Positions 1 to 8,280 of a stretch of DNA of 37,665 nt are shown in pieces. Source of the DNA: an uncultured Planctomycetaceae bacterium (GTDB lineage Bacteria > Planctomycetota > Planctomycetia > Pirellulales > Pirellulaceae); contig CALBSZ010000135.1 in NCBI GenBank assembly GCA_937967665.1, forward strand, positions 1 through 37,665, read 5' to 3'. Both the position numbers and the translations under genes were made by a program. Numbering within the stretch: position 1 is the stretch's first letter; each line of letters starts with the position of its first letter. The notes below the pieces were generated by a model. It saw only the letters and a list, made by a program, of their open reading frames with translations. It searched no databases and was not told where the DNA came from.

Positions 1-936
1 AAGTATCGGGCGAGCGAGGTTGTTGAACCCGGCATCGACCATGTAGAACTGGTTCGCGCCCATCGACTTGATCGCGCGGATCTCGGAGATCAAATAGCCG
101 CTTTCGGCGACAAGGAAACGGCCTGGTTCGATTTCCAGCGAGATCGGATGGCCGAATTCCTGTTCGAGTCGTTTCCGCGTGGCGTCCCACAACTGGAAGT
201 ACTGGTCCAGGTCGACGTAGGCGTCGTTTTCCTTGTACGGAATGGGCAGGCCGCCGCCGGCGCTGATGGTAGTAATCGTCCGTCCCACGAGCCTGGCCGC
301 CGCTTCCATCGCCCCGCAAACCTGAGACAAATGCTCAAGATCCGTGCCGGAACCGATATGCATATGCAGGCCGTTAATGCACAGGCCGTTGCGGTCGGCG
401 CGCTGGCAGCAATCGTCGAGCTGTTCGTGCCAGATCCCGTGCTTGGATTGCTCGCCGCCGGTATTCGTTTTTTGACTGTGTCCGTGACCGAACCCCGGAT
501 TGATCCTCAACGTAATATTCTTTCCAGGCGCCCGTTCGCCCAGTTGATCGATCATCTGCGGCGACCCGCAGTTCACATGAAGATCGTGCTCCACGCAGAG
601 ATCCAACGATTCGCGGTCAAAGATGTCCGCCGTGTAGACGATCGGCGGCGGATCTCCGGTCGTGGCGTAGCCCGCGGCCAACGCGCGGCGGATTTCGCCG
701 GCACTGACGGCGTCCACCATCACGCCCTGCCGGCGGATCAGGTCGACGACCGCCAGATTCGAATTGGCTTTCTGAGCATAACGGATGACGTCAAAGGCCT
801 GCAGGTCCTGCACGCGTTCGACGATCCGAGCGGCATCGTAGACGTACGTCGGCGTGCCGAACTCTGCGGCCAGCTCGCGAACAGGAACTCCGGCAATCTC
901 AGCGCGGATGGTAGTAAACGTCGTCGTATCCGTCAT
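1..936 (-). CDS. lysA: Diaminopimelate decarboxylase, N-terminal part (cut by window edge)
   Basis: PLP-dependent fold-type III decarboxylase that converts meso-diaminopimelate to L-lysine, the last step of lysine synthesis in the cytoplasm. The reading frame is open from the window edge to an ATG at 936 (MTDTTTF...), giving 312 codons. Visible family motifs are YAQKAN with the PLP lysine at about residue 56, the glycine-rich HIGSG of the phosphate-binding region, SAGGGLPIPY, EPGR, and the YMVDAGFNNLARP block near the window edge. Family members are about 415-420 residues, so roughly 100 C-terminal residues, including the catalytic cysteine, lie outside the window. No strong Shine-Dalgarno is seen before the ATG. 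An overlapping plus-strand open frame (148-1068) is only the antisense shadow. The call over ornithine/arginine decarboxylase relatives rests on overall motif wording and is fairly firm. Confidence 0.93.
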   Translation of the reverse strand, partial: MTDTTTFTTIRAEIAGVPVRELAAEFGTPTYVYDAARIVERVQDLQAFDVIRYAQKANSNLAVVDLIRRQGVMVDAVSAGEIRRALAAGYATTGDPPPIVYTADIFDRESLDLCVEHDLHVNCGSPQMIDQLGERAPGKNITLRINPGFGHGHSQKTNTGGEQSKHGIWHEQLDDCCQRADRNGLCINGLHMHIGSGTDLEHLSQVCGAMEAAARLVGRTITTISAGGGLPIPYKENDAYVDLDQYFQLWDATRKRLEQEFGHPISLEIEPGRFLVAESGYLISEIRAIKSMGANQFYMVDAGFNNLARPIL

Positions 937-1207
937 GGCAATTCGTGGTGTCGTTTCGGGAAGGAAGAACGCATGTGTGATGCACTCGCGCCGCGGGAGG
1001 CGGGGACGAGGTCGGCAATTCCGCACGCATTTATGCAGACAGTGCCTGCGCCGAAAGGTTCAAAGTAGCGAAAAAGAGACGCCTGACAAGGCGCGAGACA
1101 CGAATTCTGAACGGGAATCCCGCGGCACCACCGTCCGGCGGGAATCCCCGCATAGCTCGCTGTCTGTATATGTCGCGAAGCGTTAGGCCTCAAACCGCAT
1201 TGCCGTC

Positions 1208-2194
1208 CTACGGGGCCAGGCGTGCCGTGAGCGTTTCGATCTGCGTGCGCCGGATTGCTTCGGCCGCCGTCGGGTCGTATTCCAGATGGTGACCCGCGAT
1301 ATCGGACAGGTGTTCCAGCGCCGCGATGCGTTTCTCCATGTCCCCATGAGACAGCAGCGTGAGCCACACCTGACGGTCTTCGATCATCCAGCTGGCCACG
1401 CGTTCGGGAGTATCGTCGCTCTGCGACATGACGGCCTGGCGAATCCCTTCCATGCGCGCCTTCTGCTCGGAATCCAATCGCAGCGTGTCGACGTCGGCCA
1501 GTGCCGAGAGGACTCGGATACCCATGCCGCGCAGTTCCCGGTCGGCCCTCTGGCGCGTCTTGAAGCTCTTGCTGCCCAGCTGTCGGACCAGGCGGTTCAC
1601 CTGCTCCTTGTCAGGCCGGTAACCGGAAGTGGATAGCCGGAAGAGCGCCGTTTCGATGGCCGTCGCCGTGTCCGGTAGCCGCCAGCCCGGTCGCAGGTAC
1701 TCCAGACAGGAACACAGCCGCGCCACCTGATCCTTGGATGCCACCATGAACAGATGCCACACGTTCACGGCTTCGACCGATTGCTCGCCAATCGTCAGCC
1801 GCACACGGCCCTCGTGTGGTTGAAAGTAGTGCAGCGAGTCTTGCTGGTTTTCGCCGCGAGGCTTCAAGGTCAGCTCGACTTGATTCCCTTCGATCACTTC
1901 CAGGGACAACAGGTCCGTGCTGGTCCTGCGTTCGTAGCGTACGGAAGGAATCCCGTTGTCGACACTCAAGGAAAGAATCTCGCGGTAGTCCGAATTCACA
2001 TCTCCTGTGGACGCCGTGCGCGTCTGCTCGTAGCGCGAATTCAGGGCCACAATCCGCCCCATGACCACTTCGAATTGCATCCAGTTAAGACGAGTAATCA
2101 GGCTGGACTTCGAGACACGGTCTTCTGCGAGACCGAATGAGGAACTGGCCAGGGCCAGCGTCATAACTGCGCCAAAGGCTATCCATCGCCTCAT
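1208..2194 (-). CDS. Secreted planctomycete protein of unknown function with HEAT-like segment
   Basis: A 328-residue protein whose function I do not recognise. The first 24 residues form a clear Sec signal peptide (MRRW, a hydrophobic AFGAVMTLALASS core, then FGLAED), so it is probably periplasmic or surface-exposed. The middle (about 60-160) is predicted to be beta-rich, with repeated EVIEGNQVELTLKP-like strands. Around residues 225-255 is the wording LGSKSFKTRQRADRELRGMG, which resembles a short helical segment that I recall recurring in planctomycete HEAT or WD40-type proteins. The C-terminus is helical. ATG at 2194 is preceded by a G-rich stretch (GGGGGTG) that could serve as a ribosome-binding site. 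It stands alone between lysA and a 528-base gap, with no operon partner. Confidence is high that it is a gene and low for any function. Confidence 0.8.
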   Translation of the reverse strand: MRRWIAFGAVMTLALASSSFGLAEDRVSKSSLITRLNWMQFEVVMGRIVALNSRYEQTRTASTGDVNSDYREILSLSVDNGIPSVRYERRTSTDLLSLEVIEGNQVELTLKPRGENQQDSLHYFQPHEGRVRLTIGEQSVEAVNVWHLFMVASKDQVARLCSCLEYLRPGWRLPDTATAIETALFRLSTSGYRPDKEQVNRLVRQLGSKSFKTRQRADRELRGMGIRVLSALADVDTLRLDSEQKARMEGIRQAVMSQSDDTPERVASWMIEDRQVWLTLLSHGDMEKRIAALEHLSDIAGHHLEYDPTAAEAIRRTQIETLTARLAP

Positions 2195-2406
2195 GCTGCA
2201 CCCCCAGTGTTAGGTGGTGAACGGCAGCCTGCGAGTCCTCCCGACCGCATCTGCCGCAGGGTGGTCCATCGAATGTTATCGGATTTTGCCTGATCCATGC
2301 AGACGAATTTGTCGCCACTTTCCCCATCCGATCGTGGAATCCCCGTTAAATCCGGCAGACTTTAAGGTCCTGGCGACCCTCGGAAACACGACACCTGGTC
2401 AAAATG

Positions 2407-2423
2407 CTAGCACCCCCAGCGCC
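2407..2423. repeat. 17-bp direct repeat, copy 1
   Basis: CTAGCACCCCCAGCGCC. It matches copy 2 at 2584-2600 at 16 of 17 positions. A related wording (GGGGGTTGCTAGC) appears on the opposite strand near 37498-37510, so this may be a dispersed planctomycete motif rather than a local duplication. Confidence 0.5.
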
Positions 2424-2583
2424 CACAATTGTAGATGGTGTCGAGCAAACGAGCGAAAACGGGTGGTTCTGCATTCGCGAACAACTCTCGTGAGCAGACA
2501 GCGTGTGAAAACAAGCGTGATTCGTTTGCGCTGGCCCACCAATCACTTACGCGAATTTGACCTATCTAAGTGAATCATCCCCA

Positions 2584-2600
2584 CTAGCACCCCCGGCGCC
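2584..2600. repeat. 17-bp direct repeat, copy 2
   Basis: CTAGCACCCCCGGCGCC, differing from copy 1 (2407-2423) by one base. It lies about 120 bases before the SGNH hydrolase start. Confidence 0.5.
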
Positions 2601-2722
2601 GGCAGGCGGGTGATCTTGGAGGTTGCTCCGCAGGACGCCTGGCTGGTCGATTTGCGGTGTAGCGTCAGCTAAGATGGTCGGCAGTACTTCACGCCTTACG
2701 ATTTGATCTAGGAGAGACCTCG

Positions 2723-3433
2723 ATGACTCGACGACGCCTGGCTGTGTTTTCATTCGCGTTTCTCGTCATCCCCTTTGCCGCAACTGCCAAAGACACACCG
2801 CTGCACTCGGCGGTCAAGCCGGAACCTCGCCAGGGCAATTGGATGAAGCGGCACGAGCGCTTCAATGCTCGCGTCGCGCAGGGTAATGTCGACCTGCTCT
2901 TCATTGGCGATTCCATCACGCAGGGCTGGGAGGGCAAAGGCAAAAACGTCTGGGAGCAGTTCTACGGCAAGCGCAACGCGGTCAATCTGGGAATCGGCGG
3001 TGATCGCACGCAGCACGTACTGTGGCGTTTGGATAACGGCAACATCAAAGGGATCTCGCCCAAGTTGGCGGTCATCATGATCGGCACCAACAACTCAGGC
3101 ACCAACACGCCTGAAGAAATCTTTGACGGCAACCGGGCAATCGTAGAGCGGTTGCGGAAGGCGCTGCCTGATATGAACATTCTCGTCCTGGGCATCTTCC
3201 CGCGCGGTGCCGACCCGTCGGACGGTCGCCGGCAGGTCAATGAAAAGGCGAACGCAATGATCTCCAAGCTGGCGGACGGCAAGCATGTCCACTACCTGGA
3301 CATTGGCAAGCACTTCCTGCAAGAAGACGGCACGTTGACTCGCGAAATCATGCCCGACCTGCTGCACCTCAGCGAAAAAGGCTACACCATCTGGGCCGAA
3401 GCGATTGAGCCTTCGCTTCTGAAATTGCTCTAG
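2723..3433 (+). CDS. Secreted SGNH/GDSL hydrolase (PAF-acetylhydrolase beta/gamma-like)
   Basis: Predicted extracytoplasmic esterase or acetylhydrolase of the GDSL/SGNH family. A Sec signal peptide covers about residues 1-22 (RRR followed by a hydrophobic core and ATA). All four family blocks are present: block I GDSITQGW with nucleophile Ser64, block II glycine in NLGIGGD (residue 92-93), block III GTNN with Asn123, and block V PDLLHLS with Asp212 and His215. The 236-residue length is normal. The arrangement most resembles platelet-activating factor acetylhydrolase subunits and the planctomycete acetylxylan-esterase-like GDSL proteins, so the substrate is probably an acetylated glycan or lipid (inference). 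The start is supported by AGGAGA at 2710-2715, eight bases before the ATG. The next gene is 286 bases downstream with its own apparent promoter, so it is likely monocistronic. Confidence 0.93.
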   Translation: MTRRRLAVFSFAFLVIPFAATAKDTPLHSAVKPEPRQGNWMKRHERFNARVAQGNVDLLFIGDSITQGWEGKGKNVWEQFYGKRNAVNLGIGGDRTQHVLWRLDNGNIKGISPKLAVIMIGTNNSGTNTPEEIFDGNRAIVERLRKALPDMNILVLGIFPRGADPSDGRRQVNEKANAMISKLADGKHVHYLDIGKHFLQEDGTLTREIMPDLLHLSEKGYTIWAEAIEPSLLKLL

Positions 3434-3638
3434 CGAGCGCTGGTGGGCTCACGGCTACAATTCGACTCCCAATTACGACATCATCTTGCATTGCCAGGTT
3501 GATCCGTGTGCGCCCGTCCAGTGAATGCTCGTTGCCGGTCCCCGACGCGGAACGGGCCAGGCGATGCCGATTCTGGAACGGGAAGTACAACGGGTGCCAG
3601 TTCGCGCCAACGTCGCTACGGAAAACCCGATTTCTTCG

Positions 3639-3667
3639 TTGAACGGATCAATGAAGTCTGATATCAT
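3639..3667 (+). promoter_or_regulatory. Predicted sigma70-type promoter for the DUF1501 gene
   Basis: TTGAAC at 3639-3644 and TATCAT at 3662-3667 are separated by 17 bases. They lie 53 bases before the ATG chosen at 3720. The match in sequence, spacing and position is good, but planctomycete promoters are poorly characterised. Confidence 0.42.
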
Positions 3668-3719
3668 CTGGGGATCCCGCCGCGCGAACGTCAACAACTC
3701 TATCGAGAGGGCTGAAGCG

Positions 3720-5081
3720 ATGCTGACCATCCTGGGCAAACCGTGGAAAAACTCCGGGTTCTGCGATCAGACCACACGCCGAGATTTTCTGAGGATCGGC
3801 GGCATGGCGATGGGTGGACTGGCTTTGCCCCAATTGCTGGCAGCGGAAGCGGCCACGGGGATCGGCCGTTCTCACAAGGCGGTCATCAATGTCTTTCTGC
3901 CCGGCGGTCCACCTCACCAGGACATGTGGGATATCAAAACCGACGCACCGTCGGAAGTGCGCGGCGAATTCCAGCCGATCGCCACCAACGTGCCGGGAAT
4001 CGAAATTGGCGAACTGTTCCCGAAAATCGCCAGCATGATGGACAAGTTCGTTGCCATTCGTTCCATGGTGGGCGCCGGCGGAGGCCACTACGCATACGAA
4101 TGCATGACCGGGCACAAGACACAAAATCAACCTGCCGGCGGTTGGCCGTCGTTGGGAGCCTGGGTATCTCACTTGGAGGGACCGGTAAAGCCGGCCGTCC
4201 CGCCGCACCTGAGCCTGTTTTACAAGACGGGACATCAACCGTGGGGCGATCCGGGAGACGGCGGATTCCTGGGCATTTCGCACTCCCCGTTCCGACTGGT
4301 CGGCGGGCAAAACGAGACGACCAAGAATGACAACATGACCTTGAAAGGGATCACCCTGGATCGCCTGCAAGACCGCAATCAGCTGCTCAGTTCGCTCGAT
4401 GCCCTGCGACGCGAAATGGATGCCAGCGGCGCGATGACCGGAACCGATGCCTTCACCCAACAAGCGCTCGGTATCCTGTCGTCATCGAAACTGGCCGACG
4501 CGCTCGATATTTCAAATGAAGATCCGGCGGTTCGTGAACGCTACGGGGCGGGCGACCCGCAGTTCCGCGCCGACGGCGCGCCGAAAATGACCGAAAACCT
4601 GCTCATCGCGAGGCGGCTGGTCGAAGCGGGAGCACGCGTCGTTTCGTTGAACTTCAGCCGCTGGGACTGGCACAGCAACAACTTCAAACGGGGCCGCGAG
4701 GACTTCCCGCTGCTGGATCGTTCGGTTTCCGCGCTGGTGCAAGATCTGCACGAACGCGGCCTGGACCGCGATGTAGTGGTCGTGGTGTGGGGCGAATTCG
4801 GACGTACCCCCAAGATCAATGCCAAGGCCGGTCGCGACCACTGGCCGCGCGTCTCGTGCGCCCTGCTGGCCGGTGGCGGTTTACGGACCGGACAGGTGAT
4901 CGGCGCCACAAATCGGTTGGGAGAATATGCGACCGATCGTCCAGTCACGTTCCAGGAGGTCTTCGCCACACTCTACCATTGCCTGGGATTGAACCTCCGC
5001 GCCATCCGCGAATTCGATCTGCGCGGTCGCCCGCAGTACCCGGTTGATCCCGGCGTCGAACCGATCCGCGAACTCGTTTAG
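3720..5081 (+). CDS. DUF1501 family protein with Tat signal
   Basis: A 453-residue member of DUF1501, a family very abundant in planctomycetes and related in fold to alkaline-phosphatase/sulfatase-like enzymes. The frame is open from 3525, but ATG at 3720 is preferred because GAGAGG precedes it and a promoter lies just upstream. The N-terminus then carries a Tat signal (TTRRDFLRIGG, Arg20-Arg21, hydrophobic to about residue 42), predicting export in folded form. Family wording is seen in the FLPGGPPHQDMWD block near residue 60, VGAGGGHYAYECMTGH, VVVVWGEFGRTPKIN and GRDHWPRVSCALLAGGG. These proteins usually sit beside a DUF1549/DUF1553 cytochrome-like partner and are thought to act with it. 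No such partner is present here, so this is an orphan copy. Enzymatic activity is unknown. Confidence 0.93.
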   Translation: MLTILGKPWKNSGFCDQTTRRDFLRIGGMAMGGLALPQLLAAEAATGIGRSHKAVINVFLPGGPPHQDMWDIKTDAPSEVRGEFQPIATNVPGIEIGELFPKIASMMDKFVAIRSMVGAGGGHYAYECMTGHKTQNQPAGGWPSLGAWVSHLEGPVKPAVPPHLSLFYKTGHQPWGDPGDGGFLGISHSPFRLVGGQNETTKNDNMTLKGITLDRLQDRNQLLSSLDALRREMDASGAMTGTDAFTQQALGILSSSKLADALDISNEDPAVRERYGAGDPQFRADGAPKMTENLLIARRLVEAGARVVSLNFSRWDWHSNNFKRGREDFPLLDRSVSALVQDLHERGLDRDVVVVVWGEFGRTPKINAKAGRDHWPRVSCALLAGGGLRTGQVIGATNRLGEYATDRPVTFQEVFATLYHCLGLNLRAIREFDLRGRPQYPVDPGVEPIRELV

Positions 5082-5109
5082 AACGCGTTTGGTTTTCTCT
5101 GCGCGCATG

Positions 5110-5134
5110 AAAAAGGGCGCCGTTAAGGCGCCCT
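5110..5134 (-). terminator. Rho-independent terminator
   Basis: Perfect 8-bp stem AGGGCGCC (5114-5121) / GGCGCCCT (5127-5134) with a GTTAA loop. On the minus strand it is followed by five T (5110-5114). It lies 41 bases after the stop of the small minus-strand gene at 5176. There is no T tract in plus orientation, so it serves the minus strand. Confidence 0.72.
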
Positions 5135-5175
5135 GCGTTACGGACCCGTGTGCCGCGTAAAAGCATGCGGTCGTC

Positions 5176-5403
5176 TTATTCGCGAGGGCGAACGGCGCCG
5201 GTGAGACCCGAGTAATCAACGCGGTCGTTATCGTGCCACAACGGGTGCCCCATCTCAACGCGGCGTCGAAGGATCTCGATCTTCTCGTCCGATCCGGCGG
5301 GCGCGTCGGTCGAAAGGAAATCTTCACGCGCCGCATCCGGCATGAAGTCTTCGTCGTGACCGTACTTCAGAATGGCCTCAAAAACATTGTTCACATCTTG
5401 CAT
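5176..5403 (-). CDS. Small conserved-looking protein, function unknown
   Basis: A cytoplasmic-looking, acidic protein of 75 residues from ATG 5403 (MQDVNNVFEAIL...). The frame extends upstream to a TTG at 5487 (103 residues) and has another ATG at 5442. I prefer 5403 because GGAGG lies at 5418-5422, although the 14-base spacing is long. The C-terminal half contains EKIEILRRRVEMGHPLWH, a helix followed by a PLWHxxDR motif. I recall this wording in short planctomycete proteins next to regulators, but I cannot name a family. There is no signal peptide or membrane segment. A dedicated terminator 41 bases after the stop codon supports it as a real, singly transcribed gene. Confidence 0.6.
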   Translation of the reverse strand: MQDVNNVFEAILKYGHDEDFMPDAAREDFLSTDAPAGSDEKIEILRRRVEMGHPLWHDNDRVDYSGLTGAVRPRE

Positions 5404-5898
5404 GGGACTTGCAGTGCCTCCGAGTGTAATTCTCCGATTCATCGAAACGTCGGTTCGCGCGCTGAGCCAGGACATCTGTTCAATCAAATCGCACGCCGCG
5501 TGAAGTTCGGCAGTTGGTTTTACTTCTTATTATGTGTGACGCTTCAGCCAGTTTGCGACAGGCGGGAGAGTTCGTCTCGGTCGCGGGCAGGTGCTGAAGG
5601 TCTTGTTAACCGTAAGCGAACTATTATTTATCCCCGGCACGCGGTGTCAAGTTTTCAGCGAGTAATTCGCAGGCTTTTGGCAAAAAGTTCCGAACAGATC
5701 CGCAGGTCTGAATCGGTCCGGAAAAGAGCCTCGATGGGGAAAGTTTCGACGGCTCGGCAAGCACATCAAACTGGACACTTTGTCACGATTTTGCCAAGCT
5801 GTCAGGTAGTGCTTGCGCAAGCATCCGGTTAAGGGAAATGCGATCCCCTTAAGCGCCCGCCAAGGGTATTTCGCGCCGCCTAAGTGAAGAACACAGAT
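5404..5898. other. Intergenic region, about 495 bases, divergent promoters and two dyads
   Basis: This is the divergent upstream region between the small minus-strand gene and the YjbQ-family gene. The stretch 5605-5635 is unusually AT-rich for this window and could hold the minus-strand promoter. Two closely spaced dyads (5810-5823 and 5829-5852) sit just before the plus-strand gene. Open frames crossing the region on the minus strand are shadows of the YjbQ gene. I find no TPP riboswitch signature here. Confidence 0.45.
5810..5852. promoter_or_regulatory. Pair of inverted repeats upstream of the YjbQ-family gene
   Basis: The first element is the perfect 14-bp palindrome TGCTTGCGCAAGCA (5810-5823). 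Six bases later TTAAGGG (5829-5835) pairs with CCCTTAA (5846-5852). They lie 47-89 bases before the ATG at 5899, where an operator or a leader hairpin would be expected. Function is inferred from position and symmetry only. Confidence 0.35.
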
Positions 5899-6330
5899 AT
5901 GGCCTGGTTTCAAGAGCTTGTCACATTGCCACCGCTGCCCCGCGGCTATCATTTGATCACCACGCGGATCCGGGACGCCTGCCCCCAATTGCGTCAAATT
6001 CGCGTGGGAATAATGCAGATTTTCATTCAACACACATCGGCTTCCTTGACACTGAACGAGAACGCGGATCCCGATGTGCGCGTCGATATGGAATCGCTGA
6101 TCAACCACATCGTGCCGGAGCGATTCGACTACGTGCACACGCTGGAAGGTTCCGACGACATGCCCGCACACATGAAGTCCTCGCTGATGGGCAGCAGCGT
6201 CACCATTCCGATCCGCGACGGCCGACTGGCGTTGGGAACGTGGCAAGGCGTCTATCTGTGCGAGCATCGCAACCGCGGCGGCGGGAGGAACCTGGTGATT
6301 ACCATTCAAGGCGAAACAGAATCGCCGTAG
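5899..6330 (+). CDS. YjbQ/UPF0047 family protein (secondary thiamine-phosphate synthase-like)
   Basis: A 143-residue cytoplasmic protein matching the UPF0047/YjbQ family almost end to end. E. coli YjbQ (138 residues) starts with the equivalent of MAWFQELVTL, so I chose ATG 5899 over an in-frame GTG at 5884. Conserved wording includes QHTSASLTLNENADPDVR near the middle, EGSDDMPAHMKSS, and the C-terminal GTWQGVYLCEHR followed by GGRNLVITIQGE. Some members complement thiamine-phosphate synthase defects weakly, which gave the family its name. The natural reaction is unsettled. Two inverted repeats just upstream suggest local regulation. The next gene starts 186 bases downstream, so an operon is uncertain. 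Confidence 0.92.
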   Translation: MAWFQELVTLPPLPRGYHLITTRIRDACPQLRQIRVGIMQIFIQHTSASLTLNENADPDVRVDMESLINHIVPERFDYVHTLEGSDDMPAHMKSSLMGSSVTIPIRDGRLALGTWQGVYLCEHRNRGGGRNLVITIQGETESP

Positions 6331-6516
6331 AAAGGGTTGGATGGCGTCCATGCCGAGCGAACTTTGCAGCCTGTCGTTTGACGTCCTGGCGGCGAGACCT
6401 TGAAACACTGGCGATGGGCCGACAACAAGATACGGCTCAAGTGTCTTTCAAGGGCTCGTCCTGGCGACTACTATTGAAGGTGGTGACTTCTCGAGTCTTT
6501 TTTGGAATCGAATGGA

Positions 6517-7932
6517 ATGTCGGCGGCGCAGTTTAATTGCCCTCATTGCACGGGCATCTTTGAAGTGGACAGCTCCATGGGAGGACAGCAGATTGCCTGT
6601 CCCATGTGCCAGGGCGTGATGACGCTGCCGGACATGGAAACGCCCAGCACCCCGTCCGGCCATCATTCCTGGCAACCTGAACAGCCCGCATCATCTGATG
6701 CCACACCGTCTTACCCGGCAGCGTCCGGGAACATCTCCCAACTGGCTTGTCCGCTTTGCAACGGGCCGTTCCAAGTCACGCCCGAGATGGCGGGGCAACA
6801 GGTTTCGTGTCCGCATTGCGCGGGCCTGGTAATGATTCCCGGCAGCCATACACCGATGCAGCAGATGCCCGACGAACCACAACCGCACACGACACAGGCA
6901 ACGGAATCGCCGGCCGCGCGTGCCCCGGAGGAAATGCCCGCGCCGGCTCCGACCGCGGTCCCTTCCGATTCGGTGGAACGCCCGATGCAGTCTCTCTATC
7001 CACCGGGCATGGGACCATCTGAGTCGAAACCTGCGGCGCCAACGAAGAAACCATCGCACGAGCAGGCCACCAGCCAATTCGATGCTTCCAAGTACCCGCC
7101 TGGTTATGTGCCTCCCGGAGCGAAATCAAAACCCGCTGTTGAGCCCACAGCGCCCGCCAAACCACAGGAACGCAAGATCGACTCCTTACTGCCGCCTGGT
7201 GTCGAAACTCCGTTGCAGCCGCCGTCGCCGGCAACGCCTGATCCCAACACGGGCGGCAAAAGTACTTCACCGAACACCGATCCGGCAAGCGCGCCCGCCA
7301 GAGCCCGCTGGCAGGAACCCTCACCCCAGCAACCGACACCCCAGCAACCGACACCCCAGCAACCGACGCCCCAGCAACAGACGCCCGCAGAATCCAACTG
7401 GCAACGACCCGAGTCGTCGCCAGCGCAGTCGTCGCCAGTGCCAACCGCCCCGCAAGGCGCATCGCGACCGTCACCGGTGGACAGCCTGTTGCCGCCGGGA
7501 ATTTCCCACAGCGATGTGAATGCGGACGGGGTTTCCGTCGCGGAGACAGAATCGTGGGAAGTGGAATCGCTATTGCCCGCGGCCACCAGCGGGGCCGCCG
7601 GTTTGACTCCTGGTCAGGAAGTGTCCGTACCTTACGAATCGCAACCGCAATCAACTCCGCAAACACCCTTCACGCGTCCCTTGACCGATTCGCCTGTTGC
7701 CAAAACGATCCTGTTGCCAACCGAAGACGGTGGCCAGGTGGCCTTGCGGGATCCCGTGAAGACGATTCGGGACGGCGACGAGGAAATCGAACTGCGCACG
7801 CTGACGCCAGAAGAGAAAGCCCGCCGCCGATTCTGGAAGAACTTGTTCGTCTGGACATTCGGACTTGTCATGCTCGCCATCACGCTCTACGTCATGTTCG
7901 CCATGGGCCCCCTCGATGTCGGCACCAAATAG
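6517..7932 (+). CDS. Double zinc-ribbon, proline-rich, C-terminally membrane-anchored protein
   Basis: A 471-residue protein with an unusual order of parts. Two zinc-ribbon-like units, each with two CPxC knuckles, lie at the N-terminus (about residues 6-40 and 75-110; NCPHC/ACPMC and ACPLC/SCPHC). A long proline/glutamine/serine-rich linker follows (about 110-420), with four scattered LxPPG motifs (LYPPGM, KYPPGY, LLPPGV, LLPPGI) and a TPQQP tandem repeat at 7324-7381. A basic segment (EEKARRRFWKN) precedes one predicted membrane helix near the C-terminus (about 443-463), leaving a very short tail. This predicts a tail-anchored protein with a cytoplasmic zinc-ribbon head. ATG 6517 follows GGA at a reasonable distance; an upstream in-frame TTG at 6502 is less likely. 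The paired ribbons resemble those found in planctomycete MJ0042-like proteins. Function is not recognised. Confidence 0.82.
   Translation: MSAAQFNCPHCTGIFEVDSSMGGQQIACPMCQGVMTLPDMETPSTPSGHHSWQPEQPASSDATPSYPAASGNISQLACPLCNGPFQVTPEMAGQQVSCPHCAGLVMIPGSHTPMQQMPDEPQPHTTQATESPAARAPEEMPAPAPTAVPSDSVERPMQSLYPPGMGPSESKPAAPTKKPSHEQATSQFDASKYPPGYVPPGAKSKPAVEPTAPAKPQERKIDSLLPPGVETPLQPPSPATPDPNTGGKSTSPNTDPASAPARARWQEPSPQQPTPQQPTPQQPTPQQQTPAESNWQRPESSPAQSSPVPTAPQGASRPSPVDSLLPPGISHSDVNADGVSVAETESWEVESLLPAATSGAAGLTPGQEVSVPYESQPQSTPQTPFTRPLTDSPVAKTILLPTEDGGQVALRDPVKTIRDGDEEIELRTLTPEEKARRRFWKNLFVWTFGLVMLAITLYVMFAMGPLDVGTK
7324..7381 (+). repeat. 15-bp coding tandem repeat (TPQQP)
   Basis: The unit CCCCAGCAACCGACA is repeated about four times with single-base changes, encoding TPQQP in the proline-rich linker. 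It is a likely slippage site that can vary in number between strains without breaking the frame. Confidence 0.8.
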
Positions 7933-8280
7933 AACGTAGGGGTAGAGCGTTCTGGTGGGTGCGGTTTTGAGCGAAATCCAATTCTCCAAGTCAAACCGTT
8001 TGAATAGGTAGGACGATGAGCGCGGGCCGCGAGAAACCGCGTGGACATTCCTTCCGGCCTTAGACACGTCGTTAACGCATTCCGGGAGGCTGCCGCTGTC
8101 GGGCTTTCGAAATCTCCATCAATCGCCCTGCCACGCTTCGGCTTCACGCTCGCCCGCCCCTTGCTTCCTCACGTTCGTTCGCCGGACGTGAATAATCCCA
8201 GCTAGCAGTTCATCTGTCGTTTCGCAAATCAGCGTAAACTGCTAAGTTTCGCGTATCTTAGAGGGAGTCTCGGCTGTCGC
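7933..8280. other. Intergenic region, 348 bases, nothing distinct
   Basis: Between the zinc-ribbon protein and the LptF/LptG-type permease. Open frames on the minus strand here are low-quality continuations of shadows. A small dyad, AAACT-GCTA-AGTTT, lies near 8236-8249 and a purine-rich GAGGGAG lies about a dozen bases before the permease ATG. No terminator with a T tract is seen. Confidence 0.4.

Larger units (their letters stand above)
2195..2722. other. Intergenic region, 528 bases, with a 17-bp direct repeat
   Basis: Divergent upstream region of the secreted protein at 2194 (-) and the SGNH hydrolase at 2723 (+). Short open frames occur but have low-complexity, unconvincing translations. 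The only structure I can point to is a direct repeat, CTAGCACCCCCRGCGCC, at 2407-2423 and 2584-2600. No convincing promoter pair or terminator is visible. The Shine-Dalgarno of the next gene (AGGAGA) lies at 2710-2715. Confidence 0.5.

Noticed and set aside
148..1068. 306-codon plus-strand open frame
   Set aside because: Antisense to lysA, whose minus-strand translation carries clear family motifs; the plus translation has none.
5810..5898. Possible thiamine (TPP) riboswitch before the YjbQ-family gene
   Set aside because: No CUGAGA or other TPP core element is found; only simple dyads are present.
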